Assembly: GCA_964389305.1 (NCBI GenBank)
Contig: CAYMEK010000005.1
Coordinates: 27,637 to 91,636 of the forward strand
Length of the DNA: 64,000 nt
Source: CAYMEK01 sp964389305
GTDB taxonomy: Bacteria > Spirochaetota > Spirochaetia > SZUA-6 > DRHE01
Direction: 5' to 3'
Translations under genes and position numbers: made by a program
Notes under the pieces: generated by a model
Told to the model about the DNA's origin: nothing
What the model saw: only the letters and a program-made list of their open reading frames with translations
The model's database searches: none
Shown here: piece after piece, positions 1 through 8,010 of the stretch
How the letters are laid out: every line of letters begins with the position of its first letter
Numbering within the stretch: position 1 is the stretch's first letter

Positions 1-953
1 TCCGCCGATATGACTATTTGATCCCGCATCCACTTGTAGGCGACGCCGGCGCTGTACATGATGATCTGGGAGCAGTACAGTCCCGGCACGACATGGCAGA
101 CAGACATCGGCCTGGCCGGCAGCTTGATCAAGGGCGAATCGCCGACCACGGAAACCCAACCCGCCGAGCCGATGCACATATACGGCATGCCTTTGTCGAT
201 CGCCCCTGCGCCGGCTGTACCGCAGGATACGTCCCCGCCGCCGAGCACCACCGGGGTTCCTGCGAGCATACCGAGCCCTGCAGCCGCTTCGGCCGTAAGC
301 CCGCCGATGACGCTGGTGCTCGGCAGGATCTCCGGCATCTTGGCCGGATCTATTCCGAGCGTCTCGAGAAAATCCAGATGCCACCGGCGTTCGCGGAGAT
401 GGAGCAATCCGATATCGGAGGCTTCTGAGAAATCGGTGGCCACCCGATCCGTCAACTGGGCACAGACGACGTCCTTGGTCCCGATAAACTTCGCCGCGCG
501 CCGGTATAGCTCCGGCTGGCTTTCCTTGATCCAGGGGATCTTCACGGCGGGGTACATGGCGACGTCCAACCCGCTGCCGGTGTCCCGGTAAAAGGTTTCC
601 CAGCCGAGCCGTTCGATCAGCCTGTCCGCCTGCCGGCGGCTGCGGGTATCGGCCCAGAGCATGGCCCGGTTGCTGAGAGGCCTGCCGCGGGCGTCTACCG
701 CCACGCAGCCCATCATGTGGCCGCTGAAGGAAAGGCAGGCGATATCCCTGGCCCGGACCTCGCTTTGCTCCATCAATTGCTTCGTGGTCCGGATCAGGGC
801 CGCGTTCCAGTCCCCGGGGTCCTGCTCGGCCCAACCTTCCTGCGGGTAGTAGGTCGGATATTCCCGGTAGGCCGTGGCGAGCAGGGAACCCGATTCGCTG
901 AAAAGGGATGCCTTGCATCCGGTGGTGCCCAAATCGTAGGCCGCCAGTATCAT
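1..953 (-). CDS. FGGY-family carbohydrate kinase (partial, C-terminus outside window)
   Basis: An open frame starts at the ATG whose complement is 951-953 and runs off the left edge, so about 317 of the usual ~500 residues are present. The N-terminus carries the FGGY phosphate-binding motif DLGTTGCKAS, and further in is TPVVLGGGDVSCGTAGAG, the typical entry to the second actin-like lobe. FGGY enzymes phosphorylate free sugars, ketoses or polyols with ATP in the cytoplasm. It closely parallels the second kinase at 6327-7892 (TYYPQEGWAEQ here, TYYPRPGWVEQ there), so the locus has two paralogous kinases transcribed away from each other. It lies 51 bases downstream of the DapA-type gene and is probably co-transcribed with it. 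The substrate cannot be read from sequence; the xylulokinase/gluconokinase side of the family is the closest feel. Confidence 0.85.
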   Translation of the reverse strand, partial: MILAAYDLGTTGCKASLFSESGSLLATAYREYPTYYPQEGWAEQDPGDWNAALIRTTKQLMEQSEVRARDIACLSFSGHMMGCVAVDARGRPLSNRAMLWADTRSRRQADRLIERLGWETFYRDTGSGLDVAMYPAVKIPWIKESQPELYRRAAKFIGTKDVVCAQLTDRVATDFSEASDIGLLHLRERRWHLDFLETLGIDPAKMPEILPSTSVIGGLTAEAAAGLGMLAGTPVVLGGGDVSCGTAGAGAIDKGMPYMCIGSAGWVSVVGDSPLIKLPARPMSVCHVVPGLYCSQIIMYSAGVAYKWMRDQIVISA

Positions 954-1004
954 ATCGGTTCCTGCCGTCTAAGGAGGTCAGGTAAGACCTCCACAGCCCT
1001 CAGA

Positions 1005-1892
1005 CTAAACAATCTCCATCTGCTCCAGGGCCCGGCCGATCTTGGCTTTTTCCTCCCCGGTAGCCGGCACAAAGGGAGAGCGCGGAAAGGCGGCGATCAC
1101 TCCTCGAATTTCGAGCATGGCGTACACGGCGAGCTGGGTGGAACGGGCCAGGTACATGATCTGCCGCAGCTTATTCACCTCGAACTGGGTCCTCCGGCAG
1201 GCCTCGAAATCGTTGTCCATTCCCTGCCGCCACATCCTGGCGCATATCTCGGGGAAGGCGTTGCCCAGGCCGGGGATATAGGCCTCCGTTCCCAGCGAGC
1301 GAGCTGAGAGCCACATCGCCTCGGTTCCCAGGACAACGTCAAAGGTCCCGTCATTCAGCTCCCGCTGGTAGGTGGCGTGGGTCAGGATATCAAAAGTCGC
1401 ATCCTTGATTCCGTGCAGGCCCTTGTCCTTCAGCTTCTTTATCACCGCCAGGGGAATCTCGTAGCCGGAGAATTTGATATTATGGTACAGGTAGATCGGG
1501 TACCCGCTGTCCACACAATCGAGCATGGAGGAGTAGAACTCCATCAAAGCATCTTCTTTATGATGGTAGTAGTACGGGCCTACCGCGGCTGCCCCGTCGC
1601 AGCCGATGCGCTGCGCGTGTCGGGTCAGCTCCACCGTGTCCCGGGTGTTCGTGGTTCCCGTGTGAGCGATGACGGGTATCTTCCCATCCACCACGTTGAC
1701 GCACACCTCAGCCACCCGCTTGCGCTCCTCCAGGCTCATCAAGGGTCCCGAGCCGTAGGAACCGCATATGTACAGGCCGTTCACCCGGTCCTTCAGGAAC
1801 TCCAGCAGTTTTTCGAGATTTTTCACATCCAATTCGCCGTTTCGGTCGAATGGAGTAATCATAGGGGGCACAACACCCTGTAGCTTGAACAT
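1005..1892 (-). CDS. DapA/NanA-family aldolase or dehydratase
   Basis: The 295-residue protein has the length and signature of the dihydrodipicolinate synthase/N-acetylneuraminate lyase family, class I (Schiff-base) TIM-barrel lyases. The lysine expected to form the Schiff base is Lys163 in GIKDAT, and the conserved barrel tyrosine is Tyr136 in YLYHN. The usual GTTGE substrate-carboxylate loop is GSYGSG (44-49), so pyruvate-end recognition differs from true DapA and a diaminopimelate role is unlikely. A strong TAGGAGGG ribosome site precedes the start. Its position between an AOR module and a sugar kinase argues for cleavage or dehydration of a 2-keto-3-deoxy sugar acid or similar intermediate, which is inference. 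The gap of 112 bases to the AOR gene shows no clear terminator. Confidence 0.85.
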   Translation of the reverse strand: MFKLQGVVPPMITPFDRNGELDVKNLEKLLEFLKDRVNGLYICGSYGSGPLMSLEERKRVAEVCVNVVDGKIPVIAHTGTTNTRDTVELTRHAQRIGCDGAAAVGPYYYHHKEDALMEFYSSMLDCVDSGYPIYLYHNIKFSGYEIPLAVIKKLKDKGLHGIKDATFDILTHATYQRELNDGTFDVVLGTEAMWLSARSLGTEAYIPGLGNAFPEICARMWRQGMDNDFEACRRTQFEVNKLRQIMYLARSTQLAVYAMLEIRGVIAAFPRSPFVPATGEEKAKIGRALEQMEIV

Positions 1893-2004
1893 TCTTCCCT
1901 CCTAGTCTGGGCAATGCAAAGATCGTGTCTAGCCCGCGATCATGAATTGCAGCACGATACAGGATAGCTGTAATTTCACATGACGAAGACGGACCGTTCT
2001 CCTG

Positions 2005-3960
2005 TTACGTTGTTCCTGGGGCAGCCGGGACGTACTGCTCGAGACCGAGCTTCTTCAGCTTCTCCGGGGTGGGTATGCCGGTTTCGATCTGCCATCCCCT
2101 CTCTTCGTAGTAGTCGTCCAGCATCTTCTCCGCATCCTCACGGGTGACCGCTTTGGTCTGATAGTAGTCCTGCATCACGATTGTTCCTTCCGGAGACTCC
2201 ATGGGGCGGAACCAGACTTCGGGGATCTTGTCCTCTTCGCGGCTGAATCCCTCCCGAACGTTCAGCATCTTCGCCGTGTTGCTGATCCGCTCCCCCCTTG
2301 ACAGCAGCTCGCCTGCGCTGATGCTCTCCCCCGCCGCGGCATTGTACAGCCCCACCATGTCCGTTCCGTACAGCAGGCCCTGGTAGGAATAGATGGAGCA
2401 CAGGCCCAAGGCGTTTTTTACCCGCATCATGTCTTCCATGTAGCGGGTATACCGGCCGACATTAAACTTCCCGGCGTACGGCAGCTCCGTAAAGATCCTC
2501 TCGACGCTTTCTTTGGGGATGCCCCAGCCCTCCACCTGCTCCCGTACCTCCTGCAGCGTCTTGTTCCGGCTGTTCGTGCGGGTGTGCGACCCGCCGTGGT
2601 GCGGCCGGGGACGGGTGAAGAAGGACATCATCAGGGGATGGAAATTCGAAGGACGGGCGTCGTAGATGAAATCGACGCCCTTGCAGATACCCGCATACCA
2701 GTACTCCTGCGGATCCAATCCGAACTCTTTTTTCAGGCGGTACCAGCCGTCGGCCAGGAGGTCTCCGAAACCCTCACGATTCACCGTCATCTGGTAGAGC
2801 TTCCAGTAGGTTTCATAGTCTCTTGTAAGCTCAAGGCCGCCGGTGTCCTTCCTGGTAAGCCGCCCTATTTCGTACATCTTGGTGACGAAATCGATGATGC
2901 GCATGGAGGTATAGAAATCAATGCCGGTGCGGGAGTTGGCGTCCGCAACGATATGGATCATCTTGCGAAAGTCCCGTACACCGAGGAGCATCCCCGAGGT
3001 CGCGCTCTTGCTGAACGGCGAGCCGTAGCCGACCTCTCCGTCGAACTCGCCTCCTTTTATCTTCCACTTCAAGCGGCAGCCCAGGATGCAGGAGTTGTCG
3101 GCGATCACCTCCTCGACCGTTTCCAGCCGGGTCTGTTCCCCGTAAAGCTTGTCCCACTCGTCCTTCGGCCACAGCCCCGGATACTGGGTATGTTTGAACG
3201 TATCCCAGCCGGCGGCCAGACCCAGCTTGATCCAGTGCTCGCGTTTGGGCCATTTCAGCACCTTGGCGCGCAACTCCTGGCTGACCTTCATAAACTCCTG
3301 CGGGCGGGCGACCTCCACGTCCCCCGTGCCATTGACCGCGATGGCTTTCAGGTTCTTCGAGCCCATCACCGCACCCAGTCCGCCGCGACCCAGGGAGTTG
3401 GTCTTGTCAACAATGGTGAGGGCATGGTGGACGAGGTTCTCGCCGGCCGTGCCTATGGCCACCACGCCGGTCTCTTCACCTTCCCGGCGGACAAGCTCGT
3501 TCGTCACCTCCTCGATACCACGTCCCCAGAGGTCTCCGGCGGGGACCAGCTCGATGTTCTGATCCCTGATTCGCAGGTACACCGGCTTGGCAGCCTTGCC
3601 GGTAATCAGCAGATGATAACAACCCGCGCGGTTCAAGGCGATTCCCAGGTACCGCCCCCCGGTCGTGCAGGAACCGATATAGTGCTTGCCGTCATCGGCG
3701 GCGGTGGTCGGGAATTTGGTGATTACGGTTGTCTTCGGAGCGCCCACCGTGAGGGTGCCGACCAGGATTCCGGGATTGAAGCAGATGACATTCTCCGGAG
3801 ACAGGGGATCCACGCCCGGAGGCAGATGGTCGGCCATCAGCTTCCAGCCCACTCCGCTACCCCCCAGGAACTCCCGGTCCGTCGCCTCAGCCACCGGTTC
3901 GGATCTGACCTCCCCTTTGCTGAGATCCACGTAGCGTATCCATCTTTGGGGCCGGTTCAT
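2005..3960 (-). CDS. Aldehyde ferredoxin oxidoreductase (AOR) family protein with altered Fe-S motif
   Basis: This is a full-length AOR-family protein of about 651 residues. The family holds a tungsten (or molybdenum) bis-pterin and one [4Fe-4S] cluster and oxidises aldehydes to acids with ferredoxin as acceptor. The ATG at 3960 is preferred over one 24 bases upstream because GTAAGGAT lies just before it. With this start the cluster region reads Asp288-x-x-Cys291-x-x-x-Cys295, where the Pyrococcus enzyme has Cys288, Cys291 and Cys295. The fourth ligand, Cys521, is present in NALGLC, where the family motif is usually DxxGLC. So one cluster ligand is Asp and one pterin-site Asp is Asn. The small ferredoxin gene lies 10 bases upstream and is the obvious electron partner. 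The aldehyde substrate is unknown. Confidence 0.9.
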   Translation of the reverse strand: MNRPQRWIRYVDLSKGEVRSEPVAEATDREFLGGSGVGWKLMADHLPPGVDPLSPENVICFNPGILVGTLTVGAPKTTVITKFPTTAADDGKHYIGSCTTGGRYLGIALNRAGCYHLLITGKAAKPVYLRIRDQNIELVPAGDLWGRGIEEVTNELVRREGEETGVVAIGTAGENLVHHALTIVDKTNSLGRGGLGAVMGSKNLKAIAVNGTGDVEVARPQEFMKVSQELRAKVLKWPKREHWIKLGLAAGWDTFKHTQYPGLWPKDEWDKLYGEQTRLETVEEVIADNSCILGCRLKWKIKGGEFDGEVGYGSPFSKSATSGMLLGVRDFRKMIHIVADANSRTGIDFYTSMRIIDFVTKMYEIGRLTRKDTGGLELTRDYETYWKLYQMTVNREGFGDLLADGWYRLKKEFGLDPQEYWYAGICKGVDFIYDARPSNFHPLMMSFFTRPRPHHGGSHTRTNSRNKTLQEVREQVEGWGIPKESVERIFTELPYAGKFNVGRYTRYMEDMMRVKNALGLCSIYSYQGLLYGTDMVGLYNAAAGESISAGELLSRGERISNTAKMLNVREGFSREEDKIPEVWFRPMESPEGTIVMQDYYQTKAVTREDAEKMLDDYYEERGWQIETGIPTPEKLKKLGLEQYVPAAPGTT

Positions 3961-3970
3961 ATCTTTATCC

Positions 3971-4249
3971 TTACAGGCATACAACGATCCGCTTTCCCGC
4001 CCCGAGCGGCTGCAGACTGATGGCGTTGTACGTACAGGCGCTCAAACAGGCCGGCTCGCCCCCGCAAAAATCGCAGCCAAGGGGCATGATCATCGGCGCA
4101 CAATGGCCGGTACGCTCGTCCCGATTCAGGCGAATCACGGATTTCAGCGGATTGAAAACACCCGCCCTGGCGAAAGAGCAGGCGAGCTGGCAGCTCCTGC
4201 AGCCCTTGCAGTTCCTCGCGTTGATATGCAGGATACCGATCTGTCCCAC
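3971..4249 (-). CDS. Small ferredoxin with two [4Fe-4S] clusters, AOR partner
   Basis: This 92-residue protein has Cys14-x2-Cys17-x2-Cys20-x3-Cys24 and Cys59-x2-Cys62-x5-Cys68-x3-Cys72, two cluster sites of the kind seen in electron-transfer subunits of pterin oxidoreductases rather than in simple 2x[4Fe-4S] ferredoxins. The start is a GTG preceded by a strong GGAGGATGAGGA that sits inside the end of the upstream VOC gene, so the two are translationally coupled. The adjacent AOR gene follows after 10 bases. The likely role is to accept electrons from the AOR and pass them to the cellular ferredoxin pool or a dehydrogenase; the direction and final acceptor are not visible. Confidence 0.85.
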   Translation of the reverse strand: MGQIGILHINARNCKGCRSCQLACSFARAGVFNPLKSVIRLNRDERTGHCAPMIMPLGCDFCGGEPACLSACTYNAISLQPLGAGKRIVVCL

Positions 4250-4252
4250 TCC

Positions 4253-4633
4253 TCATCCTCCCCGCGGACGGTGAACCGCTTCCAGGCGGTTGCCCTCGGG
4301 ATCTTCGAAATAGCCTATCCTCCAGCCGTTGCTGGTCTCACGAACATCGTGCATCTCGATTCCCCTGGAGTTGAGCAGTATTTCCAGCTCGCCGAAGTTA
4401 TCTACAACCAGGCCGACGTGGCTATACCCGCAATCGGACAGCTCCCTCCTGCGTGCAGGCGTTTGCGTCGGCAGAATCTCTATTTCCCATCCCTGCTCCG
4501 GTTTCATGAAGAAAATCGGCGGCCGGCCTTCCTTTTCCAGCTTGCGGGTCACCGTAAATCCCAGTGTATCCGCATACCAGTCCGCCAGTTTCTTCGTGTC
4601 CCGGGCATAAATGCCGAGATGCTCCACCCTCAC
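4253..4633 (-). CDS. VOC (glyoxalase/dioxygenase fold) protein
   Basis: A single-copy vicinal-oxygen-chelate protein of about 126 residues. It begins VEHLGIYARD, has GWEIEILP in the middle and GYSHVGLVVDN, and ends GNRLEAVHRP, giving the His/Glu/His/Glu metal ligands at the four expected places. The family includes glyoxalase I, methylmalonyl-CoA epimerase and ring-cleavage enzymes, so the reaction cannot be fixed. I chose the GTG at 4633 because GGAGG lies six bases before it; a longer frame reaching 4654 would overlap the cyclase gene. It starts one base after the cyclase stop, so it belongs to the leftward operon. A metal-dependent isomerase or epimerase for a pathway intermediate is the simplest guess. 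Confidence 0.75.
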   Translation of the reverse strand: MRVEHLGIYARDTKKLADWYADTLGFTVTRKLEKEGRPPIFFMKPEQGWEIEILPTQTPARRRELSDCGYSHVGLVVDNFGELEILLNSRGIEMHDVRETSNGWRIGYFEDPEGNRLEAVHRPRGG

Positions 4634-4634
4634 C

Positions 4635-5357
4635 CTAATCCTCCACTTCCGCAAACGCCGTAACCGGCATCCCTTCCGCCCCGTAGAGACGCAGGGGGAT
4701 CACGAAGAACCTGATGATGCGCTTCCCGAGCAGCGGCTTCAGATTCATATCCTCGATCACGAACGTTTTCTGCCGCTTTTTCAGCAGAAAAACCTTGTGC
4801 ACCGGGAATTGAACCGGACGGGCGGCTTTGCCGCCGGGAATGTTCTCGATGCCGATCGTGTCGATACCGAAGGCCCGAATGGCGAAGGAATCTACCAGGT
4901 AGTTGGCCGCCTCGACCGTGAAGCTCGGCTGGTCGGCCACAAACCCCTGCGGGTCTTTGTTTCTCTTCTCCGAGTAGCCGGTGTAGATCAGCAGGACATC
5001 CGCCCCGGCCAGCTCATCCCGGTGGGATCGAAGATCCTCCACGGTGATCTTTTCATTTTCCTTCTTGGGAATCTCAAGAAGCAGCGGCTTCTCAAAGATA
5101 AAGTCCGTAATCTCCAGCTCGTGAATCCGGAATCCCTCAGGATCGACGTGAAAAGGAACGTCGATGTGCGTGCCAGTATGGGCGAAGAACTCAATGATGC
5201 TGGTATTGTTGTAGGAGTTCCAGCGAACGGCGCTGTCCGCCGGCTCGCCTGCCGGGGCTGCGGCCATGCGGGATCTCGCTTTTACTACTGGTTTGTCAAT
5301 CGGTCCAGGCATGACGATCTGGTCGGGATCAAGGGAATACGATACTTCCAGAAACAT
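4635..5357 (-). CDS. Cyclase-family metal-dependent hydrolase (KynB-like fold)
   Basis: A 240-residue protein with the family hallmark HTGTHIDVPFH at about residues 60-70, which supplies metal ligands in kynurenine formamidase and related amide or lactone hydrolases. The ATG at 5357 follows GGGGAGG with a spacing of seven; a TTG two codons earlier is less likely. It is the first gene of the leftward operon, so its promoter lies in the AT-rich segment between 5358 and 5516 shared with the GntR regulator. In a sugar-acid pathway it could open a lactone or hydrolyse an amide, but nothing in the sequence singles out a substrate. Kynurenine breakdown is not supported, because no other kynurenine gene is nearby. 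Confidence 0.8.
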   Translation of the reverse strand: MFLEVSYSLDPDQIVMPGPIDKPVVKARSRMAAAPAGEPADSAVRWNSYNNTSIIEFFAHTGTHIDVPFHVDPEGFRIHELEITDFIFEKPLLLEIPKKENEKITVEDLRSHRDELAGADVLLIYTGYSEKRNKDPQGFVADQPSFTVEAANYLVDSFAIRAFGIDTIGIENIPGGKAARPVQFPVHKVFLLKKRQKTFVIEDMNLKPLLGKRIIRFFVIPLRLYGAEGMPVTAFAEVED

Positions 5358-5418
5358 TTCCAAACCTCCCCAAAGCTGTGCAGTAGAGTCAGCCGCATTC
5401 TATACATAATTAGCTAAG

Positions 5419-5470
5419 TAGTCAATACATATTTACAATATATTTACTTCTTGTAATTACCTATTGACTA
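5419..5470. promoter_or_regulatory. Inverted repeat in the divergent promoter region (candidate GntR operator)
   Basis: TAGTCAATA at 5419-5427 and its exact reverse complement TATTGACTA at 5462-5470 flank a very AT-rich core. Inside or next to it are smaller perfect palindromes: TTAGCTAA (5409-5416), AATATATT and GTAATTAC (5453-5460). The last fits the GT-N4-AC pattern common at HutC-type GntR operators. The segment sits between the start of the leftward operon (5357) and the GntR start (5517), where an autoregulated divergent operator would be expected. Confidence 0.5.
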
Positions 5471-5516
5471 ATGGAGTCTGTATATGGTATGGTCTTTCGA
5501 AGGGGGGGAGGAATAC

Positions 5517-6308
5517 GTGGAAAAAAAGCTCGATTCAATCTGCAAGGCGGCCAGTTTGGAGCTGCGTCCCGAATCCCCTGTGCCACGCTACTACCAGCTC
5601 AGCCGCTTCCTGGTCCAGCTCATTCAGGACGAGGCCTTCAAAACGGGCGATCGTTTCCCAACCGAGGAAGCCATTGCCAGGTATTTCAACATCAGCCGTC
5701 CCACCGCGAACAAGGCCATTCAGCTCCTCCTCCAGGAAGGATTCTTGAGCAGGGACAAGGGACTGGGGACCTTTGTCAGGGAGAAGCCTTTTATCGAGTT
5801 CACCTTTCTGGGACAAAGTTTGAGCTTCGCCGATCAGTTTGCGAGTGACGTTCCCATAAAAAGTAAGGTCATTTGGGTGAAAACCGTGCCCGCTTCCAAG
5901 CAAGCGGCGGAGTTTCTCAACCTCGACGAAGGTGAAGAGACGGTATACATGCGCCGGCTCCGTTTCGTGTACAACCGGCCGCTCATGGTATGCGACTCTC
6001 AGCTGCCTGCGGCTAGATTCCCGGGCATCGAGAACTGCGAGTTCGTGGAGGAAAGTCTCTACAAGACATTTGCAGCCAGGTACGGCAGCCCGGTGGTGCG
6101 TTCGGAGCGCTTCGCTTCCGCCATCGAGGCGACCGAGCCCGAGGTGCTCCAGCTTCTCGAGATCCAGCCTTTTTCCAGCATTCTCGCCATCTCCGGCGTC
6201 TCCTATACCGTGGATGATACGCCGGTGGATTACCTGAGTACCTATCTACGGCAGGGGGTGGTCATGAAGACGGTGGTACAGGTACGAGATGGAGCGACAG
6301 ATCGTTAG
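5517..6308 (+). CDS. GntR-family transcriptional regulator, HutC/UTRA type
   Basis: The protein has an N-terminal winged helix (PVPRYYQLSRFLVQLI, then FPTEEAIARYF and SRPTANKAIQLL, ending KGLGTFV) followed by about 160 residues of UTRA effector-binding domain. UTRA members usually bind a phosphorylated sugar or acid from the pathway they control and release DNA. The GTG at 5517 is the start because GGGAGG lies five bases before it; an ATG at 5484 would add eleven residues without a ribosome site. The gene is divergent from the cyclase-VOC-ferredoxin-AOR operon and 18 bases ahead of a kinase, so it probably controls both arms through the intervening palindromes. Confidence 0.9.
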   Translation: MEKKLDSICKAASLELRPESPVPRYYQLSRFLVQLIQDEAFKTGDRFPTEEAIARYFNISRPTANKAIQLLLQEGFLSRDKGLGTFVREKPFIEFTFLGQSLSFADQFASDVPIKSKVIWVKTVPASKQAAEFLNLDEGEETVYMRRLRFVYNRPLMVCDSQLPAARFPGIENCEFVEESLYKTFAARYGSPVVRSERFASAIEATEPEVLQLLEIQPFSSILAISGVSYTVDDTPVDYLSTYLRQGVVMKTVVQVRDGATDR

Positions 6309-6326
6309 GCAAGAAGGAACCGTACT

Positions 6327-7892
6327 ATGAAAGCAGCCGTTATTCTGGCCCATGATATGGGCACAACCGGAAACAAAGCTTCGCTGTACGATGCGACAGG
6401 ACGCTTGGTCGCCACCTACTATCATCCCTACGAGACCTACTATCCCCGGCCGGGTTGGGTGGAGCAGAGGCCCGCCGATTGGTGGGCCGCGTTTGTTCAG
6501 TCGACCAGGCAGGTCATCAAAGCCGCCGGCATCGATGTGGCGCAGATATCCGGAATCTCCTTCAGCGGCCAGATGATGTCCGGGGTGCCGGTGGACGGGA
6601 AAGGGCTCCCGCTCCAGGCGAGCACCTGCATTTGGGCCGACCATCGCAGTCAGAAGGAGGCCGAGACCATAGCCGGCAAAGTAGGCTGGAGCCGGTATTA
6701 CGGGGAAACCGGCTCGGGAATGGAGATCGCGATCTATCCTATCGCCAAAATCCTCTGGCTCAAAGCTAATGCACCGGAGCTGTATAAACAAACGTATATG
6801 TTCCTGGGTGTAAAAGACACTATTGTCAACAGGCTGACCGGACGGTTCGTGACGGATTTCTCGGAAGCTTCGAACACCGGTATGTTCGACATTCATAACC
6901 GGGCTTGGGCAAAGGAGATTCTGCAGGAGGTTGGCATCGATCGGGGAAAGCTGCCTGAAGAGATCCTGCCGTCCGCCACGGTGGTCGGGAAGGTAACGGC
7001 AGCAGCCAGCCAGGAAACCGGCCTGAAGCAGGGGACTCCCGTTGTTCTGGGAGGCGGGGACGTGGCCTGCGCCGCCCTGGGCGCCGGTGTGATCCGCGAG
7101 GGATCGGTATACAACTATATCGGGTCTGCCTCCTGGCTGGCGGTCGCTTCTTCCAAACCCGTGTTTGACGAAGCCATGAGGCCTTTTTCCCTCTGTCACA
7201 TGGTGCCGGACATGTACGTCGTACAACTGGCCATGTTCTGCGCCGGCGTAGCGTACAACTGGTTCAAAGAGCAGTTGTGCTGGCTGGAGAGCGCGTACGC
7301 GGACCGCCTGCAGATCGATGCTTTCGAGTTGATGAACAAGGAAGCGGCCTCCTCGACCGCCGGGGCGAAGGGTCTTATCTTCATACCGGACATGAGACCG
7401 GGCGGGGCCCCTCACAACAACCTGAAAACACACGGGGCATTGCTCGGATTGACCCTCTCCCACACCAGGGGCGACGTTCTGAGGGCCGTTCTCGAAGGAA
7501 TAACCTTCAACATCCGCCTCATGAGTGAGGCCATGGAGGCCCGAATCGGCACCCCTTTCAAGGAGATGCGCCTGATAGGGGGAGGATCGAAAAGCTCACT
7601 GTGGAGGGAAATCGAGGCCAGCATCCTGAACAAGCCGGTCAGCACCTTGTCGGCCCAACAGGAAGCCAACTCCTTCGGGGCGGCGATCACCGCCGGTGTC
7701 GCGCTCGGTGTATTCCGGGATTTCCCGGAAGCCGTGCAGAGGTTCATCAAGGTGCAACAGACAACTCCACCGGACAGGCAGATGGTGGAGACCTATCGAC
7801 GACTGTTTCCGCTGTTCAATAAGGGCTACGAGTCGCTGGTTTCACTCAATAGTGACCTGGTAGATTTCCGCGATACGCTGCCGCCGAAGTAA
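6327..7892 (+). CDS. FGGY-family carbohydrate kinase, complete
   Basis: A complete 521-residue FGGY kinase. The N-terminal motif is HDMGTTGNKAS, the inter-lobe segment is TPVVLGGGDVACAALGAG, and the C-terminal lobe has ETIGGG-like MRLIGGGSKSSLWREI, the adenine-binding region of xylulokinase relatives. It phosphorylates a sugar or sugar derivative in the cytoplasm, probably the substrate brought in by the ABC importer encoded just downstream. It is a paralogue of the truncated kinase at the left edge; two kinases may act on two substrates or at successive steps. It follows the GntR gene by 18 bases with AAGGAAC as ribosome site. Confidence 0.88.
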   Translation: MKAAVILAHDMGTTGNKASLYDATGRLVATYYHPYETYYPRPGWVEQRPADWWAAFVQSTRQVIKAAGIDVAQISGISFSGQMMSGVPVDGKGLPLQASTCIWADHRSQKEAETIAGKVGWSRYYGETGSGMEIAIYPIAKILWLKANAPELYKQTYMFLGVKDTIVNRLTGRFVTDFSEASNTGMFDIHNRAWAKEILQEVGIDRGKLPEEILPSATVVGKVTAAASQETGLKQGTPVVLGGGDVACAALGAGVIREGSVYNYIGSASWLAVASSKPVFDEAMRPFSLCHMVPDMYVVQLAMFCAGVAYNWFKEQLCWLESAYADRLQIDAFELMNKEAASSTAGAKGLIFIPDMRPGGAPHNNLKTHGALLGLTLSHTRGDVLRAVLEGITFNIRLMSEAMEARIGTPFKEMRLIGGGSKSSLWREIEASILNKPVSTLSAQQEANSFGAAITAGVALGVFRDFPEAVQRFIKVQQTTPPDRQMVETYRRLFPLFNKGYESLVSLNSDLVDFRDTLPPK

Positions 7893-7918
7893 GGAGGATT
7901 CGCAAGGCAAGGATGACG

Positions 7919-7983
7919 GGTCACGATTCATGGCTCCGGGGTCGAGCCGCAAGCGTGACCAGATCGAGAGCCGGGTTCGGCTC
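7919..7983 (+). promoter_or_regulatory. Two consecutive stem-loops before the binding-protein gene
   Basis: GGTCACG (7919-7925) pairs with CGTGACC (7954-7960), and within it GGCTC (7932-7936) pairs with GAGCC (7944-7948). A second hairpin follows, GAGCCG (7968-7973) with CGGCTC (7978-7983) around a GGTT loop. No T-run follows, so this is more likely an mRNA processing or stability element ahead of the strongly initiated binding-protein gene than a terminator. Confidence 0.45.
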
Positions 7984-8010
7984 ATAACAAAATATTAAGG
8001 AGGATCGTGT

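Noticed and set aside
2584..4020. 478-codon open frame on the plus strand opposite the AOR gene
   Set aside because: It is the complementary-strand shadow of a GC-rich conserved gene; its translation has no recognisable domain while the minus strand encodes a full AOR.
4635..5357. Kynurenine formamidase (kynB) for the cyclase-family gene
   Set aside because: The fold matches, but no tryptophan-degradation gene is nearby and the operon is carbohydrate-like.
6246..7463. 405-codon open frame on the minus strand opposite the second FGGY kinase
   Set aside because: Shadow of the kinase; no homology, no ribosome site, low-complexity translation.
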